A stretch of DNA of 64,000 bases from an uncultured Acidimicrobiaceae bacterium. Its GTDB lineage: Bacteria; Actinomycetota; Acidimicrobiia; Acidimicrobiales; UBA10347. This document shows positions 51,893-60,858 of this stretch, piece after piece; the first letter of the stretch is position 1, and each line of letters opens with the position of its first letter. Both the position numbers and the translations under genes were made by a program. The notes beneath the pieces are model-generated. The model was not told where the DNA came from. It was given only the letters and a program-made list of their open reading frames with translations, and made no database searches. Location of the stretch: the NCBI GenBank assembly GCA_905182135.1, contig CAJJAG010000003.1, positions 310,001 through 374,000 of the forward strand, in the 5' to 3' direction.

Positions 51893-53626
51893 TCACCTGG
51901 TCGAACGTGTGGTGATCGAGGCGATGCGCCCGCCTTCGAGTGTGATCAGTTGATCGGCTTGATCAATTACAAACTGGCGATGCGAGACGGCAATCACGGT
52001 GCTGGTGCCTTCGTCTCTGAGCCGGGACCATAGGTCGCTTTCGGTGGCGACATCGAGTGCGCTTGACAGGTCGTCAACGATGAGCAGTTCGGGCTGGGTT
52101 AGCAGACTGCGGGCCGTGGCTACACGTTGGGCTTGACCGCCTGACAGGCGCAGACCGCGAGAACCAACGGTCGTTGCCGTGCCATCAGGCATCTCGGCTA
52201 GATCTTGTGTCAGCGTTGTCTGCTCGAGTACTGCTTCGAGGCGAGATTGGTCTCGGCCGAGTGCAATATTTTCGGCCAGCGTCTCGCTGAAAAGACGCGG
52301 GATTTGTGCTACATGTGCTGCGTTTGGGGGCACGAACCATGCGCCGGCATCTGACACCGTCTCACCGTTCCATTCGATCGATCCCGTACTGGGCTCAAGG
52401 CCGATTAGTGCTCGCAACAGCGTTGATTTCCCCGATCCGACCCCTCCGGTGACGACCGTGAAACTACCTGCCGGTACGTCGAAGTCGATGTCGTGAATGC
52501 CGGCTTCGGTCGATGGGTAGACCGCTGTCAAATTGCGCACCCGCAGGTGCTTAAGTGGAACTCTGTCAGGATCTGGCTCGCGCACCCGCATAAGATCGTT
52601 GGGTTCGATCGTTACGTCGCAGTCCGCGAACACATCTTCGATACGGCCATCGGCTACCAGTTCGCCCATGCGTCCGTACGACACGACAGCTTGTTCTCGT
52701 GCCGAGATAAGGCGCGCCATGAAGCGGGGAACGGTTCCCAGTTCAATCGCGTACGCGACGAACAAGGCCAGGTCACCGACCGTGAAATCACCGGACCTAA
52801 CCGCTGGAACGAGGGCCAGCAGCGTGAGCCCGATGGTGACGTCAGTCGTGGAGGAGGAGATGCCGTCAATCGTTTGTTGAAGGACGGTGTCTCGAACAGC
52901 AGTGCGGCGTCGAATTTTCATGTGGCGGTCGAGGCGGGTCAGCGCAGCCTCTTCTCGTCCGGCTAGTCGAAATGCCAGCAGTCCCGCAAACGTCTCGCCC
53001 AGAAACGAGGTGACCACGCTGGTGGCTTTGCGGTCATCAGCGCGAGCTTCATAGAGCCGTGGTGTGAGGTACCGCGTCACGATGGTCACGAAGCCCACGG
53101 GCAGCAGCACGACAAGAGCAGCTGACTTGCTGATGGTGGACATGATGATTAGTGCGCCGGCGGCGTACGAGATGCTCGCCAATCCATCAAGCCAGCTGTC
53201 AGCCCATAGGACGCCATCGCGGGCGTCTTGATGAAAGCGAGAGATGGCTTCGCTAGGGCTGGATGGAAGCGTTGCCGCTCGAGGTCCGCCGCTGACGGTC
53301 TGGGCGAACAGCATGTTTGTTCGCATTAATGTCAGGCCGGCAACCCACCAACGCACGACAACCCAAATCGACACCGCAAAAACTGCCCAACGCACGACTT
53401 CGACCACGCCGATCGATACAAGCAGGCCGGTGACCGACTGGTCGGTGGCGAGTGCGTCGAAGGCCAACTTTAGGAACCAACCGCTTAATAAGGGCAGGAG
53501 GAAGTAGATCGTCCACCCGACCCAGGATGCAAGCCATAGGCCACGTCGGAACGTGCCGGTTTGCCACCCAAACTTGAAGGGGCGAATTGATGAGCGTTGC
53601 GGTGGCGGTGTTGGCGCCGCGCTCAT
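51893..53626 (-). CDS. ABC exporter half-transporter, degenerate Walker B subunit
   Basis: 577 residues: six-helix membrane domain (to about residue 310) and an ATPase domain with Walker A GGVGSGKSTLL, signature LSGGQAQRV and LLIVDDLSSALD, where the catalytic Glu after Walker B is Asp. Such subunits pair with a partner holding a normal Glu to form heterodimeric exporters with one hydrolytic site. ATG 53626 overlaps the stop of the partner gene (ATGA). Confidence 0.93.
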   Translation of the reverse strand: MSAAPTPPPQRSSIRPFKFGWQTGTFRRGLWLASWVGWTIYFLLPLLSGWFLKLAFDALATDQSVTGLLVSIGVVEVVRWAVFAVSIWVVVRWWVAGLTLMRTNMLFAQTVSGGPRAATLPSSPSEAISRFHQDARDGVLWADSWLDGLASISYAAGALIIMSTISKSAALVVLLPVGFVTIVTRYLTPRLYEARADDRKATSVVTSFLGETFAGLLAFRLAGREEAALTRLDRHMKIRRRTAVRDTVLQQTIDGISSSTTDVTIGLTLLALVPAVRSGDFTVGDLALFVAYAIELGTVPRFMARLISAREQAVVSYGRMGELVADGRIEDVFADCDVTIEPNDLMRVREPDPDRVPLKHLRVRNLTAVYPSTEAGIHDIDFDVPAGSFTVVTGGVGSGKSTLLRALIGLEPSTGSIEWNGETVSDAGAWFVPPNAAHVAQIPRLFSETLAENIALGRDQSRLEAVLEQTTLTQDLAEMPDGTATTVGSRGLRLSGGQAQRVATARSLLTQPELLIVDDLSSALDVATESDLWSRLRDEGTSTVIAVSHRQFVIDQADQLITLEGGRIASITTRSTR

Positions 53627-55404
53627 GCTGGGTTCCCTGTAACCGGTACAGCAACATGGTCGAGCGGTACATCGGCGCCGACCGCAAGCATGTGGGAGTA
53701 CTGACTGGTGGGGTCGTTGCGCAGGTCGGTAGTAGGGCCGCGCTCAGCGATTTTCCCAGCATCCAGAATCAGGATCTCGTCGAGGCGTTCGACGGTGGAT
53801 AGGCGGTGAGCAATCACGAGTGAGGTGCGGCCTTGGAGCAGGCGATCGATCGCTCGGGTGACGCGCTGTTCTGTTAGTGGGTCGATGCGCGACGATGCTT
53901 CGTCGAGCAACACAAAATCAGGTGATCGTAAGAAGAGCCGTGTCAGCGCTATCAGCTGGCCTTCACCTGCCGACAGACCGTTACCAGCTGGACCGAGTTC
54001 AGTATCCAAGCCGTCGGACATGGCCTCGACCCAGCTGAGCAGGTCAAGTTCGGCCAGCGCATTGCGGACCCGCTCGTCGGTGATCGTTTCGTCGAACAAG
54101 GTCAGGTTGTCTCGGATAGTGGCGCCGAACAGGTGCACATCCTGTGAGACCACGCCGGTACGAGCGCGCAGGTCAGCCAATGGCACATCGCCGAGTGCCA
54201 CGCCGCCCAAACGAACGGTCCCTTGGGTTGGTTCCACCAGTCGAAGCAACAGCCGGGCCATGGTGGTCTTGCCGCTGCCGGATCTGCCCAGGACGCCGAT
54301 CGATGTACCGGCTTGCAACGTGAGGTCGAGATCGTCGATCACGGGAACTGGCGTGTCTTCGTCGCCGTAGGTGAAGCTGACCTGGTCGAACGTCAGGCTG
54401 AGTGGGCCGTCAGGTAAACGAGAGGTGCCAGTGTTCTTGATGAAGGATTCTTCGTTGAGCAGTTGCAGGGTTCGGGCCATACCCCCAGCTGCTCGTTGGA
54501 CTCGTTCGGTCTCGTCAGACAGAGCACTCAGCGGTGCTCGCAGGATCTGGGTGTACTGAAAGATCAGATACGCAGTGCCCAGCGTGATTGAACCTCGACG
54601 GAGCAACGCAACGTCGACGGCCAAGGCGATCAAACCGCCGATCACAAATACGGCGTTGGAGATAACCCACAGGGTGACACCTTGTTTCTCTCGCCCGAGC
54701 GCTGAACGCAATACTGCGGCGCTGGCTTTCTGGAATGTGGCCACGGCGTGACTGCCGCCACCATTGCTTCGCAAATCGTCGGCGCCAGTTAGCCGTTCTT
54801 CGACTTCGCCCAGCATGCGGCCAGTCGCTGCTTGTTCAGTTGCGGCTTCGTCGACCGCCTTGTTTCGAAGCAAAAACATGGTCGAGATTGCCAATCCCAG
54901 GTATACGGCGAGACCTAGGCCGACCTGCCAGTCACGAACCAGCAGCACCACGACCAAGCCCATCAGGGTGACCGTCGCGGCTGCAGCCTTTACGGCGAAG
55001 CTGGCAATAAAGTCGCTCAGCGCTGTCACATCACCGTCGACCCGGCTTACGAGTTCGCCGGGACTGGTTGATCGGTGGAATGCAAGGTCCAGGTTAAGCA
55101 CATGGCGAGTCAGCCGTGACCGCAGCTCATTGGTGACACGCCACGAAAGGTCGGTTGCGGTCCAGGCGACAGCAATCGACAGGATTTGGCGAGCGATTCC
55201 AACGCCTACATAGATGCCGGCGATCGTTATTAGCTCGCTACGAACGGCGCCGGCTTCGGCCTCGTCAATGAAGCTCGCTATCAGCAGAGGGCCCAGCAAT
55301 GGGAGCGCGCCCGCTATAGCGAGCACGCCGATCATGACCGATAACCGCTTTCGATGTGGCGTAATAAGGCCAAGCAAGGCCCGCCAGTGAGACTGCCCAC
55401 CCAT
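53623..55404 (-). CDS. ABC exporter half-transporter, catalytic Walker B subunit
   Basis: 593 residues: membrane domain with AFHRSTSPGELVSRVDGDVT (typical coupling region) and an ATPase domain with Walker A GRSGSGKTTMA, SFTYGDEDTPV, signature LSAGEGQLIALTR (deviating from LSGGQ), Walker B FVLLDEASSRID with the catalytic Glu, and VIAHRLST. Together with the downstream subunit it forms a heterodimer whose degenerate site combines this altered signature with the partner's Asp. Likely exports a lipid, peptide or drug-like compound. Confidence 0.93.
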   Translation of the reverse strand: MGGQSHWRALLGLITPHRKRLSVMIGVLAIAGALPLLGPLLIASFIDEAEAGAVRSELITIAGIYVGVGIARQILSIAVAWTATDLSWRVTNELRSRLTRHVLNLDLAFHRSTSPGELVSRVDGDVTALSDFIASFAVKAAAATVTLMGLVVVLLVRDWQVGLGLAVYLGLAISTMFLLRNKAVDEAATEQAATGRMLGEVEERLTGADDLRSNGGGSHAVATFQKASAAVLRSALGREKQGVTLWVISNAVFVIGGLIALAVDVALLRRGSITLGTAYLIFQYTQILRAPLSALSDETERVQRAAGGMARTLQLLNEESFIKNTGTSRLPDGPLSLTFDQVSFTYGDEDTPVPVIDDLDLTLQAGTSIGVLGRSGSGKTTMARLLLRLVEPTQGTVRLGGVALGDVPLADLRARTGVVSQDVHLFGATIRDNLTLFDETITDERVRNALAELDLLSWVEAMSDGLDTELGPAGNGLSAGEGQLIALTRLFLRSPDFVLLDEASSRIDPLTEQRVTRAIDRLLQGRTSLVIAHRLSTVERLDEILILDAGKIAERGPTTDLRNDPTSQYSHMLAVGADVPLDHVAVPVTGNPA

Positions 55405-55447
55405 ACACGCGACGGTACAACGTTGCGGTCGAACTGAGCAGGGCGTC

Positions 55448-55945
55448 TTAAGCCAAAATTATGGCGACCAGTTCTTGTGTCGTTTTCGTTGCGTCGAGTT
55501 CAAGGTTGGCGACCGCAGCGAAGAACGGTGCACGGCGATGCGCTAGTGCGGTTAGTTCGTCCTTTTTCATGATCCTACGGTGCAGGCCTGTGGCCATGCG
55601 TCGCATGATCTCGTCCACAGGTGCTTGCAGCACGATGACGTGTGCCCGTCTCGCCAGAGCTTCACAACAGCGTGGATCTTCGACGATTGATGCCGCTGCC
55701 GAAATCACCGAGGGTGTTTCGCTCGCCAACCGGCCGAGCAGCACTGCTGACTCGACCCGGTGTAGCTCGTCGATGCTGTGATCGATGGCGAGCTGCCCTC
55801 CGGTAGCACCAAACAACGTTTCGATGTCGACATCGGAGTCGTGGGTCGCAACTCCACGGGCAATGGCGATGGCTTGAGCAGTGGTGGACTTGCCGACACC
55901 CATTAACCCAAGTACGACTACGTGCGGGCGGATCGCGGTGAACAT
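55448..55945 (-). CDS. Shikimate kinase-like P-loop kinase
   Basis: 165 residues: P-loop VVVLGLMGVGKSTTAQA, then DSDVDIETLFGATGGQLA (matching the shikimate kinase D-x-D region) and a HRVESAVLLGRLAS helix. It lacks a clear GGG motif (SAAASIVED instead), so it may phosphorylate another small molecule. ATG 55945 has TGAGGAA upstream. It follows the SDR gene after 13 bases and is probably cotranscribed. Confidence 0.75.
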   Translation of the reverse strand: MFTAIRPHVVVLGLMGVGKSTTAQAIAIARGVATHDSDVDIETLFGATGGQLAIDHSIDELHRVESAVLLGRLASETPSVISAAASIVEDPRCCEALARRAHVIVLQAPVDEIMRRMATGLHRRIMKKDELTALAHRRAPFFAAVANLELDATKTTQELVAIILA

Positions 55946-55958
55946 CAGTTCCTCAGCC

Positions 55959-56717
55959 CTAGGAGCGTTGGGCTTGGATGGCTTCGATGATGCCGGGTGG
56001 CACGAAGTTGTTCTCATCGGTGTTGTCGGTCTCGACCAGCTCGACCATGCGGTCAACTACTTCGGCGGGGTCCATCTGATCGGTCTTAACCATGGTGCCG
56101 ATGGCTTGGAACAGTTCGGTTGCAGGGGCATTCAACGAATTTTCGTCGAACCAGTCCCACATCGAGTCGGCCATACGGTCGTTGAAGCCGGTGTCGTACG
56201 GACCCGGATTCAACAGCGTGACGTCGATGCCCTGTGGGGCGAGTTCGGCGCGCATGGCTTTGCCCATGGCCTCGAGTGCGTGCTTGGACATGGAGTACGG
56301 ACCGAATGAGGGGCCCGATATCACACCGGCGATCGACGACACGATGATGACGCGCCCTGAGCCCTGTTCGATCATCTTCGGGACGGCGGCCTGGGTGGCT
56401 GCCAGAGTGCCAAACACGTTCACTTCAAAGACATGGCGGACAATGTCGAGTGGCACGTCGACCATCGGGCCGGTCTTGCCAGCTCCGGCATTATTGATGA
56501 GTACATCAATAGGCCACTCGCCGATCTTGGCGATGTCTCGAGCGTTGGTGATGTCGACCTTTTCAACGCTCAGCTGGGGTGCTTCTCCACGCAATGCTGC
56601 GGCCTGTTCATCGGTCTCGGTGGTGGCGATCACAGTATGACCTCGCTTGGCCAACGCAAGCGCTGCGCCCTTGCCGAAGCCTGAACCCGCACCGGTGATA
56701 ACTACTGTCTTTGCCAT
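55959..56717 (-). CDS. SDR-family oxidoreductase
   Basis: 252 residues with TGAGSGFGKG, LINNAGAGKTG, VIIVSSIAGV (catalytic Ser) and YSMSK (Tyr/Lys). The C-terminal half (YDTGFNDRMADSMWDWFDEN) fits the SDR group with a non-specific carbonyl substrate. ATG 56717 has GAGGG upstream. The gene is divergent from the PhnA-type gene. Confidence 0.92.
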   Translation of the reverse strand: MAKTVVITGAGSGFGKGAALALAKRGHTVIATTETDEQAAALRGEAPQLSVEKVDITNARDIAKIGEWPIDVLINNAGAGKTGPMVDVPLDIVRHVFEVNVFGTLAATQAAVPKMIEQGSGRVIIVSSIAGVISGPSFGPYSMSKHALEAMGKAMRAELAPQGIDVTLLNPGPYDTGFNDRMADSMWDWFDENSLNAPATELFQAIGTMVKTDQMDPAEVVDRMVELVETDNTDENNFVPPGIIEAIQAQRS

Positions 56718-56801
56718 GTCATTCCCTCTGAGGTGTCTGCTCACACTAGTAGCGCGCAGCGGCCTAACGTCCGGGCCGTGACGTTGCGGCGCAATGGCCC
56801 T

Positions 56802-56852
56802 CGATTGCAGCGATTGCGTCTGCAGAAATCGGCGGACGCGTCCTTGCAATCG
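56802..56852. repeat. 8-bp inverted repeat upstream of the PhnA-type gene
   Basis: CGATTGCA (56802-56809) and TGCAATCG (56845-56852) face each other across 35 bases in the divergent region of the SDR and PhnA-type genes. Possibly operator half-sites; chance occurrence is not excluded. Confidence 0.35.
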
Positions 56853-56869
56853 GGGGATAGAAATACACG

Positions 56870-57208
56870 ATGGAAGCTCTGCCTAGTACCGACATGCCGG
56901 CGTGCCCGATCTGTACGATGACCGACCTGCTCGACGGTGGCGGCTACCACGAGTGTGCGACCTGTGGCCACGAGTGGGATAAGGCTCAGCCTGATGAGCT
57001 CACGGTTCTTGATGCGAACGGCAAGCAACTGAGCAATGGCGACAATGTCACCTTGGTCAAGGACCTGAAGATCAATGGCAAGTCTGGGCGACTTAAGGCG
57101 GGGACCAAGATCAAGAGCATCCGCCTGGTCGATGGCGACCACCCTATCGATGGCAAGGTTGACGGGCGTTCCATGCTGATCAAGGCTGAATTCGTTAAGT
57201 TCGCATAG
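56870..57208 (+). CDS. PhnA/YjdM-type zinc ribbon protein
   Basis: 112 residues. CPIC near residue 12 and CATCGHEW near residue 30 form a zinc ribbon; the rest (VLDANGKQLSNGDNVTLVKD, GRLKAGTKIKSIRLVDGDHP) is the PhnA C-terminal beta-barrel. The family was named for alkylphosphonate use but its role is not established. The start ATG 56870 has no strong ribosome binding site. Its stop overlaps the beginning of the decayed dehydrogenase gene. Confidence 0.9.
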   Translation: MEALPSTDMPACPICTMTDLLDGGGYHECATCGHEWDKAQPDELTVLDANGKQLSNGDNVTLVKDLKINGKSGRLKAGTKIKSIRLVDGDHPIDGKVDGRSMLIKAEFVKFA

Positions 57209-57848
57209 TGACGGCCTTTGTGTCGGCTAATTTTTACCCGACGCAACGCCAGGGAGACACTATTCGGGTTGGGTTTATCGGGCTCGGCAACGTCGGGGCC
57301 ACGTTGGCAGGCAACTTGCTTCGCAACGGGGCTGATCTGATCGTTCGCGGTCTGAACAAGTTCGCGGCGCAACGGTTGCTCGATCCCGGAGCGATCCGGG
57401 GCGAGTGATCAGCAGCGACGACCCAGCAAGTCGACCTGATGATCATGTGCCTTTCGAGCACCACAATGAGCGCAGCAGTTTTGGAAGGCGACGATGGCAT
57501 CTTGAGCAGGCTCAAAACAAGCTAAACGTGGGCCGAGATGAGCATTACCGACGAGGCAGAAATTAGGCGACTGGGTGCCAAGGTCCTGGCAGTTGGGGGG
57601 TGAACCTATCGACTGCCCCGTTTCTAGTGGCTGTCATCGTGTCGATACAGGAAACGTCGCCCCGGCTAGTTGAGACCTTTAAGGATGGTGAAGAACGCTT
57701 TGGTGATCGCGAGTCGGCATCGAACATCATCGGTCGGATCGAAGATGCCCTTGGTGATGGGATCGTGGCGCCTGGGTTCCCCGCCAAAATAGCTCACGAT
57801 GAACCCGAGGCGCCGGGGTATGGAGTGATCTTGTCATCGCGCTTATGA
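57208..57848 (+). pseudogene. Decayed 3-hydroxyisobutyrate dehydrogenase-type gene
   Basis: Family blocks follow in order but interrupted. VGFIGLGNVGATLAGNLLRN is the NAD(P) motif; after an in-frame TGA (57406-57408) the same frame continues with DLMIMCLSSTTMSAAVLEGD; after TAA (57523-57525) with TWAEMSITDEAEIRRLGAKV. One extra G in the run at 57595-57600 then shifts the frame, beyond which EPIDCPVSSGCHRVDTGNVA appears. Most of the C-terminal domain is deleted, and the end IEDALGDGIVAPGFPAKIAH is retained. An intact gene would be about 290 codons. Confidence 0.85.
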
Positions 57849-57926
57849 GCGGTTTGTTCGCAATCACGGTTTCGCTTCGTTCTGGCCACTAGTGCCGATC
57901 GCGAGCGGATTGCCTGTAGGTCGCTT

Positions 57927-58838
57927 TCAGCTGAGTTGGGGCACGATTTCGGCGGTGAAGAGTTCGTACGCGGCGAAGCGTTCCTCCTGTGTGGCACCCA
58001 GGGTGAAGTCGGGGATGATGATCTCGTCGAAACCAAGTTCGCCGAACTGGCCGATCTGATCAATGATGTGGGCCGTTGAGCCAGCGATTGAACGTTCGCC
58101 TGTGTCACCAGCCTTGATCTTGGCAATCTTTTCTTCGTCTTCGGTTAGAAAGAACATGGCCTGCACCGATGTGTTCAGCGATGCCGGATCAACACCCACC
58201 GCTTCACACGCAGTGGTGTAGGTCTTACGTGCTTTAGCTGCCATCTCGGGAGCACCCCACGTGTTCCATTCCTGGGCGTGTCGAGCAGTGATGCGGCACA
58301 TGCGCGGGCCGCCGGTGCCGACGAGTAATGGCAGCTTGGCCTGGATTGGCTTCGGGTCACAGGGCGCATTGGTGAAGGTGTAGAAGTCGCCGTCGAAGTC
58401 GGTGTGCTCGTTATCGAGCAGTGAGCGGATGATCTGGATGGATTCTTCGAACCGGTTGACCCGTGCGCCGGGTGCTTCGAGTTCGATGCCATAAGCGTGA
58501 TGTTCGTTGATCTGCCAGCCCGCGCCCAGGCCCAACACCATGCGCCCACCCGAAAGGTGGTCGATTGTGGCGGCACGATTTGCGAGAAGGGCAGGGTGGT
58601 GGATCGACGTTGGTGCTACGAGCGGCCCAAGCCGGATCTTGGAGGTCACCGCCGCCACGGCGGGCAGGATCGACCAGGCTTCGTGGGTATCGCCTTCGAC
58701 GAGTTCGGTAGTGCCGGTGTTCCCCATGTAGTGGTCAGCGAACCAGAAGCTAAACCAGCCGAGTTTGTCGGCCAGGCGGGCCAGATCGAGGATTTCGTCG
58801 ACAGAGCGTCCGGGGGCAGGCCATACAGAGAAGCGCAT
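57927..58838 (-). CDS. Luciferase-like (LLM) flavin/F420 oxidoreductase
   Basis: 303 residues of the bacterial luciferase-like TIM barrel: GWFSFWFADHYMGNTG, KIRLGPLVAPTSIHHPALLA, HLSGGRMVLGLGAGWQINEH and RFEESIQIIRSLLDNEHTDF. Many actinobacterial members use F420, but FMN use cannot be excluded from sequence. ATG 58838 (MRFSVWPAPG). Small membrane ORF follows upstream on the same strand. Confidence 0.9.
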   Translation of the reverse strand: MRFSVWPAPGRSVDEILDLARLADKLGWFSFWFADHYMGNTGTTELVEGDTHEAWSILPAVAAVTSKIRLGPLVAPTSIHHPALLANRAATIDHLSGGRMVLGLGAGWQINEHHAYGIELEAPGARVNRFEESIQIIRSLLDNEHTDFDGDFYTFTNAPCDPKPIQAKLPLLVGTGGPRMCRITARHAQEWNTWGAPEMAAKARKTYTTACEAVGVDPASLNTSVQAMFFLTEDEEKIAKIKAGDTGERSIAGSTAHIIDQIGQFGELGFDEIIIPDFTLGATQEERFAAYELFTAEIVPQLS

Positions 58839-58864
58839 GCGTTGACCGTAGTTGGTCGTCGCCG

Positions 58865-59038
58865 TTATGTTGGAACGAGCCAGAAAAGACCGACCAGGGT
58901 GAACGTGAGCCCGGCACCAATTGCGAGGCTAGGAAGCAGTTTTTGAAGGTATGTCCAGGAGCGGGTTTGTGGTCCCCACTGGAAATTGGTGGCTGGTGCA
59001 TCAAGAAAATCGGTCATAACGAGACGGTACAAAGACAT
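58865..59038 (-). CDS. Small single-pass membrane protein (57 residues)
   Basis: Polar N-terminus (TDFLDAPATNFQWGPQTRSW) followed by one C-terminal helix (LLPSLAIGAGLTFTLVGLFW). ATG 59038 is chosen; ATG 59017 would give 50 residues. Unrecognised. It ends 26 bases before the luciferase-like gene and may be cotranscribed with it. Confidence 0.5.
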   Translation of the reverse strand: MSLYRLVMTDFLDAPATNFQWGPQTRSWTYLQKLLPSLAIGAGLTFTLVGLFWLVPT

Positions 59039-59084
59039 GGTCTCACGCTGACCCCACATGGCATGGGAAGCGTGTTCTCACTAC

Positions 59085-59126
59085 GTATCTCTGTGGTTTC
59101 TCATAGGTATCTGTGGTTTCTCATAG
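59085..59126. repeat. Imperfect tandem repeat upstream of the excisionase-like gene
   Basis: GTATCT-CT-GTGGTTTCTCATAG (59085-59106) is followed directly by the same unit lacking CT (59107-59126). About 90 bases before the HTH gene; could be paired binding sites for its own product. Confidence 0.7.
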
Positions 59127-59216
59127 GGAACTTTCCATGGGAAGAGGATGGGGAAACGGTGGGAATCAACCTGCGACGATGCTCGATATCACTACTGCTT
59201 CACAGGAGGCGCCGCC

Positions 59217-59426
59217 ATGACTCAGAACATCCAACAGGAAAATTTAGGGGCGTGCTCGATCGACATGGTCACCCCTGAGCAGGCCGGTTCCGTCTTGGGT
59301 GTGAGTGATGATGTCCTGTTGCAGCTAATCAATGCTGGGCGGCTTGTCGCCTACAACCTGGGCGGCAACATCAGGGTCAAGGCTGCTGATGTGCACGCTG
59401 CCGCTGCGCAATTCACTGCCGCATAG
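59217..59426 (+). CDS. Excisionase-type HTH DNA-binding protein
   Basis: 69 residues. SIDMVTPEQAGSVLGVSDDV followed by LLQLINAGRLVAYNLGGNIR is the MerR-like winged helix of the excisionase (Xis/helix_turn_helix_17) family. AGGAGG lies eight bases before ATG 59217, and an intrinsic terminator follows the stop, so it is a complete single-gene unit. No integrase is nearby; in actinobacteria such proteins are also ordinary regulators. Confidence 0.85.
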   Translation: MTQNIQQENLGACSIDMVTPEQAGSVLGVSDDVLLQLINAGRLVAYNLGGNIRVKAADVHAAAAQFTAA

Positions 59427-59439
59427 GCGCCCTAGGAGT

Positions 59440-59474
59440 AAGCCGGCCCTCTCCCTCCGGGGGGCCGGCTTCTT
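59440..59474 (+). terminator. Intrinsic terminator after the HTH gene
   Basis: AAGCCGGCCC and GGGCCGGCTT form a ten-pair stem around a 12-base loop, followed by CTT. Strong stem, short T-run. Confidence 0.75.
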
Positions 59475-59524
59475 GGTATTGCCCCAGCACAACGTTGCAG
59501 AATCCACCGTGCGAGACTGATGGC

Positions 59525-60268
59525 ATGACTGCGACCGACACCACAACGATGAGCACGGCTCAGATCGATGCCGAACGGCTGCGACGCAAGCGCGAGGTCG
59601 CGCTGGGGTATCGCATTTTTGCCAGCCTACGGTGGGGCGATCTTGGCGACGGGCACATCACCGCTCGCGATCCAGAACATACCGACTGCATGTGGCTACT
59701 GAAGTATCCGGTCGGGTTCGAACGGGCGACGATCGACGACCTTGTCCTGGTGCGCGCCGATGGCACGACGCTTGACGGGCGACCGATTAACCAGACCGCC
59801 CATCACATCCACCATCCGATTCACGCGGCGAACAATGACGTGATCGGTGTTGCCCATACCCACACACCCTGGGGAACACCCTTCTGCGCGAGTGGAAGGG
59901 GCCTCGAGCCGATTACTCAGGAGGCCTGCCAGTTCTATGGCCGGTGGGCATTCTTCGATGACGAAGAAGTTCAGGTGCTTGGAGTCGAAGGCGGTAGGCG
60001 CATCGCCCAGGCCATGGGCACGAACCAGGCCATGCTGCTCCGTAGCCACGGCTTGTTGACCACCGGCACATCGGTCGCTGAAACCATCGCTGCCTTCGTC
60101 ACGCTCGAGCGCGTTGCCGAAGCCCACATGAAGGTCCCGAACGCTGAACCAATTTCGGAAGTGTCGGCCCGGATCGCTCGCGACGATCTACTCGGAAAAC
60201 ACTCACAAGAGCTGGCCTTCCAGTTTCTGGTGCAACGCCATGTGGGCGACCCTAGCGTGGTTGGGTAG
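59525..60268 (+). CDS. Class II aldolase/adducin-family protein
   Basis: 247 residues. LGYRIFASLRWGDLGDGHIT, then THTPWGTPFCASGRGL with paired His residues (VAHTHTPW) as zinc ligands and MLLRSHGLLTTGTSVAETIA with the third His. Members cleave or isomerise sugar phosphates or decarboxylate; this subgroup is found in degradation clusters without a fixed role. ATG 59525. It stands alone. Confidence 0.88.
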   Translation: MTATDTTTMSTAQIDAERLRRKREVALGYRIFASLRWGDLGDGHITARDPEHTDCMWLLKYPVGFERATIDDLVLVRADGTTLDGRPINQTAHHIHHPIHAANNDVIGVAHTHTPWGTPFCASGRGLEPITQEACQFYGRWAFFDDEEVQVLGVEGGRRIAQAMGTNQAMLLRSHGLLTTGTSVAETIAAFVTLERVAEAHMKVPNAEPISEVSARIARDDLLGKHSQELAFQFLVQRHVGDPSVVG

Positions 60269-60357
60269 TCCGGCTTTCGTCTCGTCCCTCGTCGAAACCC
60301 TGTGTGAGCTGAGGATTCTGTGGTACCGGGGATTTGAAGGTGGTTGGGTACTGCCAG

Positions 60358-60663
60358 TTAGATGTCCATGCCTTTGGCGACGACAGGCTCGAGCCTATGG
60401 ACTTCGGGGGCCCCAGACATGAATGCGCCGATGGCGCGCATGGCGATTTTCATACCATCTCCCTTGCCGTGGATGTCGACCGCAGCCTGGTCGGTATAGA
60501 GCTCAAAGAACCAGTAGTTGTTATCGGCGCCCTTGTGAGCCGAGTAGATCTCGAGCCCGGCTTCTTCATTGCTGGCGATAATCAGGTCAGCCAGTGCGGC
60601 CTCGAATTCTTCGTTCTGGCCTTCGGCACAGGGGAGCTTTGCGATGAGTGAAAGTTTTGACAT
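60358..60663 (-). CDS. Antibiotic biosynthesis monooxygenase (ABM)-domain protein
   Basis: 101 residues of the dimeric alpha+beta barrel fold: LSLIAKLPCAEGQNEEFEAA, NYWFFELYTDQAAVDIHGKG and FMSGAPEVHRL. Typical length and order of a single ABM domain. Family members are cofactorless monooxygenases on quinols or simply fold-relatives; function is open. ATG 60663 follows AAAGAG. Confidence 0.85.
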   Translation of the reverse strand: MSKLSLIAKLPCAEGQNEEFEAALADLIIASNEEAGLEIYSAHKGADNNYWFFELYTDQAAVDIHGKGDGMKIAMRAIGAFMSGAPEVHRLEPVVAKGMDI

Positions 60664-60858
60664 CTCTTTAACGTAGTCGTGGGGCCGCCGATAGAAGAAG
60701 GCGGATGGGGCAGCCTCACTGACTGTTGTTTTGAGCGATCGAATTGCAACTGAACTGTGCGCCTGTGACAACAGGTACAGAGGTCTCCACTTAGTTTGCT
60801 CGTAGGCTCCCGCGCTTCGCGCCGCTACAGCAGCGCACCCCCACTTTCGAAGGCTTTC

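Noticed and set aside
57406-57408. Second Sec codon in the dehydrogenase frame
   Set aside because: The position is not a redox site in the family, and a TAA, a frameshift and a deletion follow.
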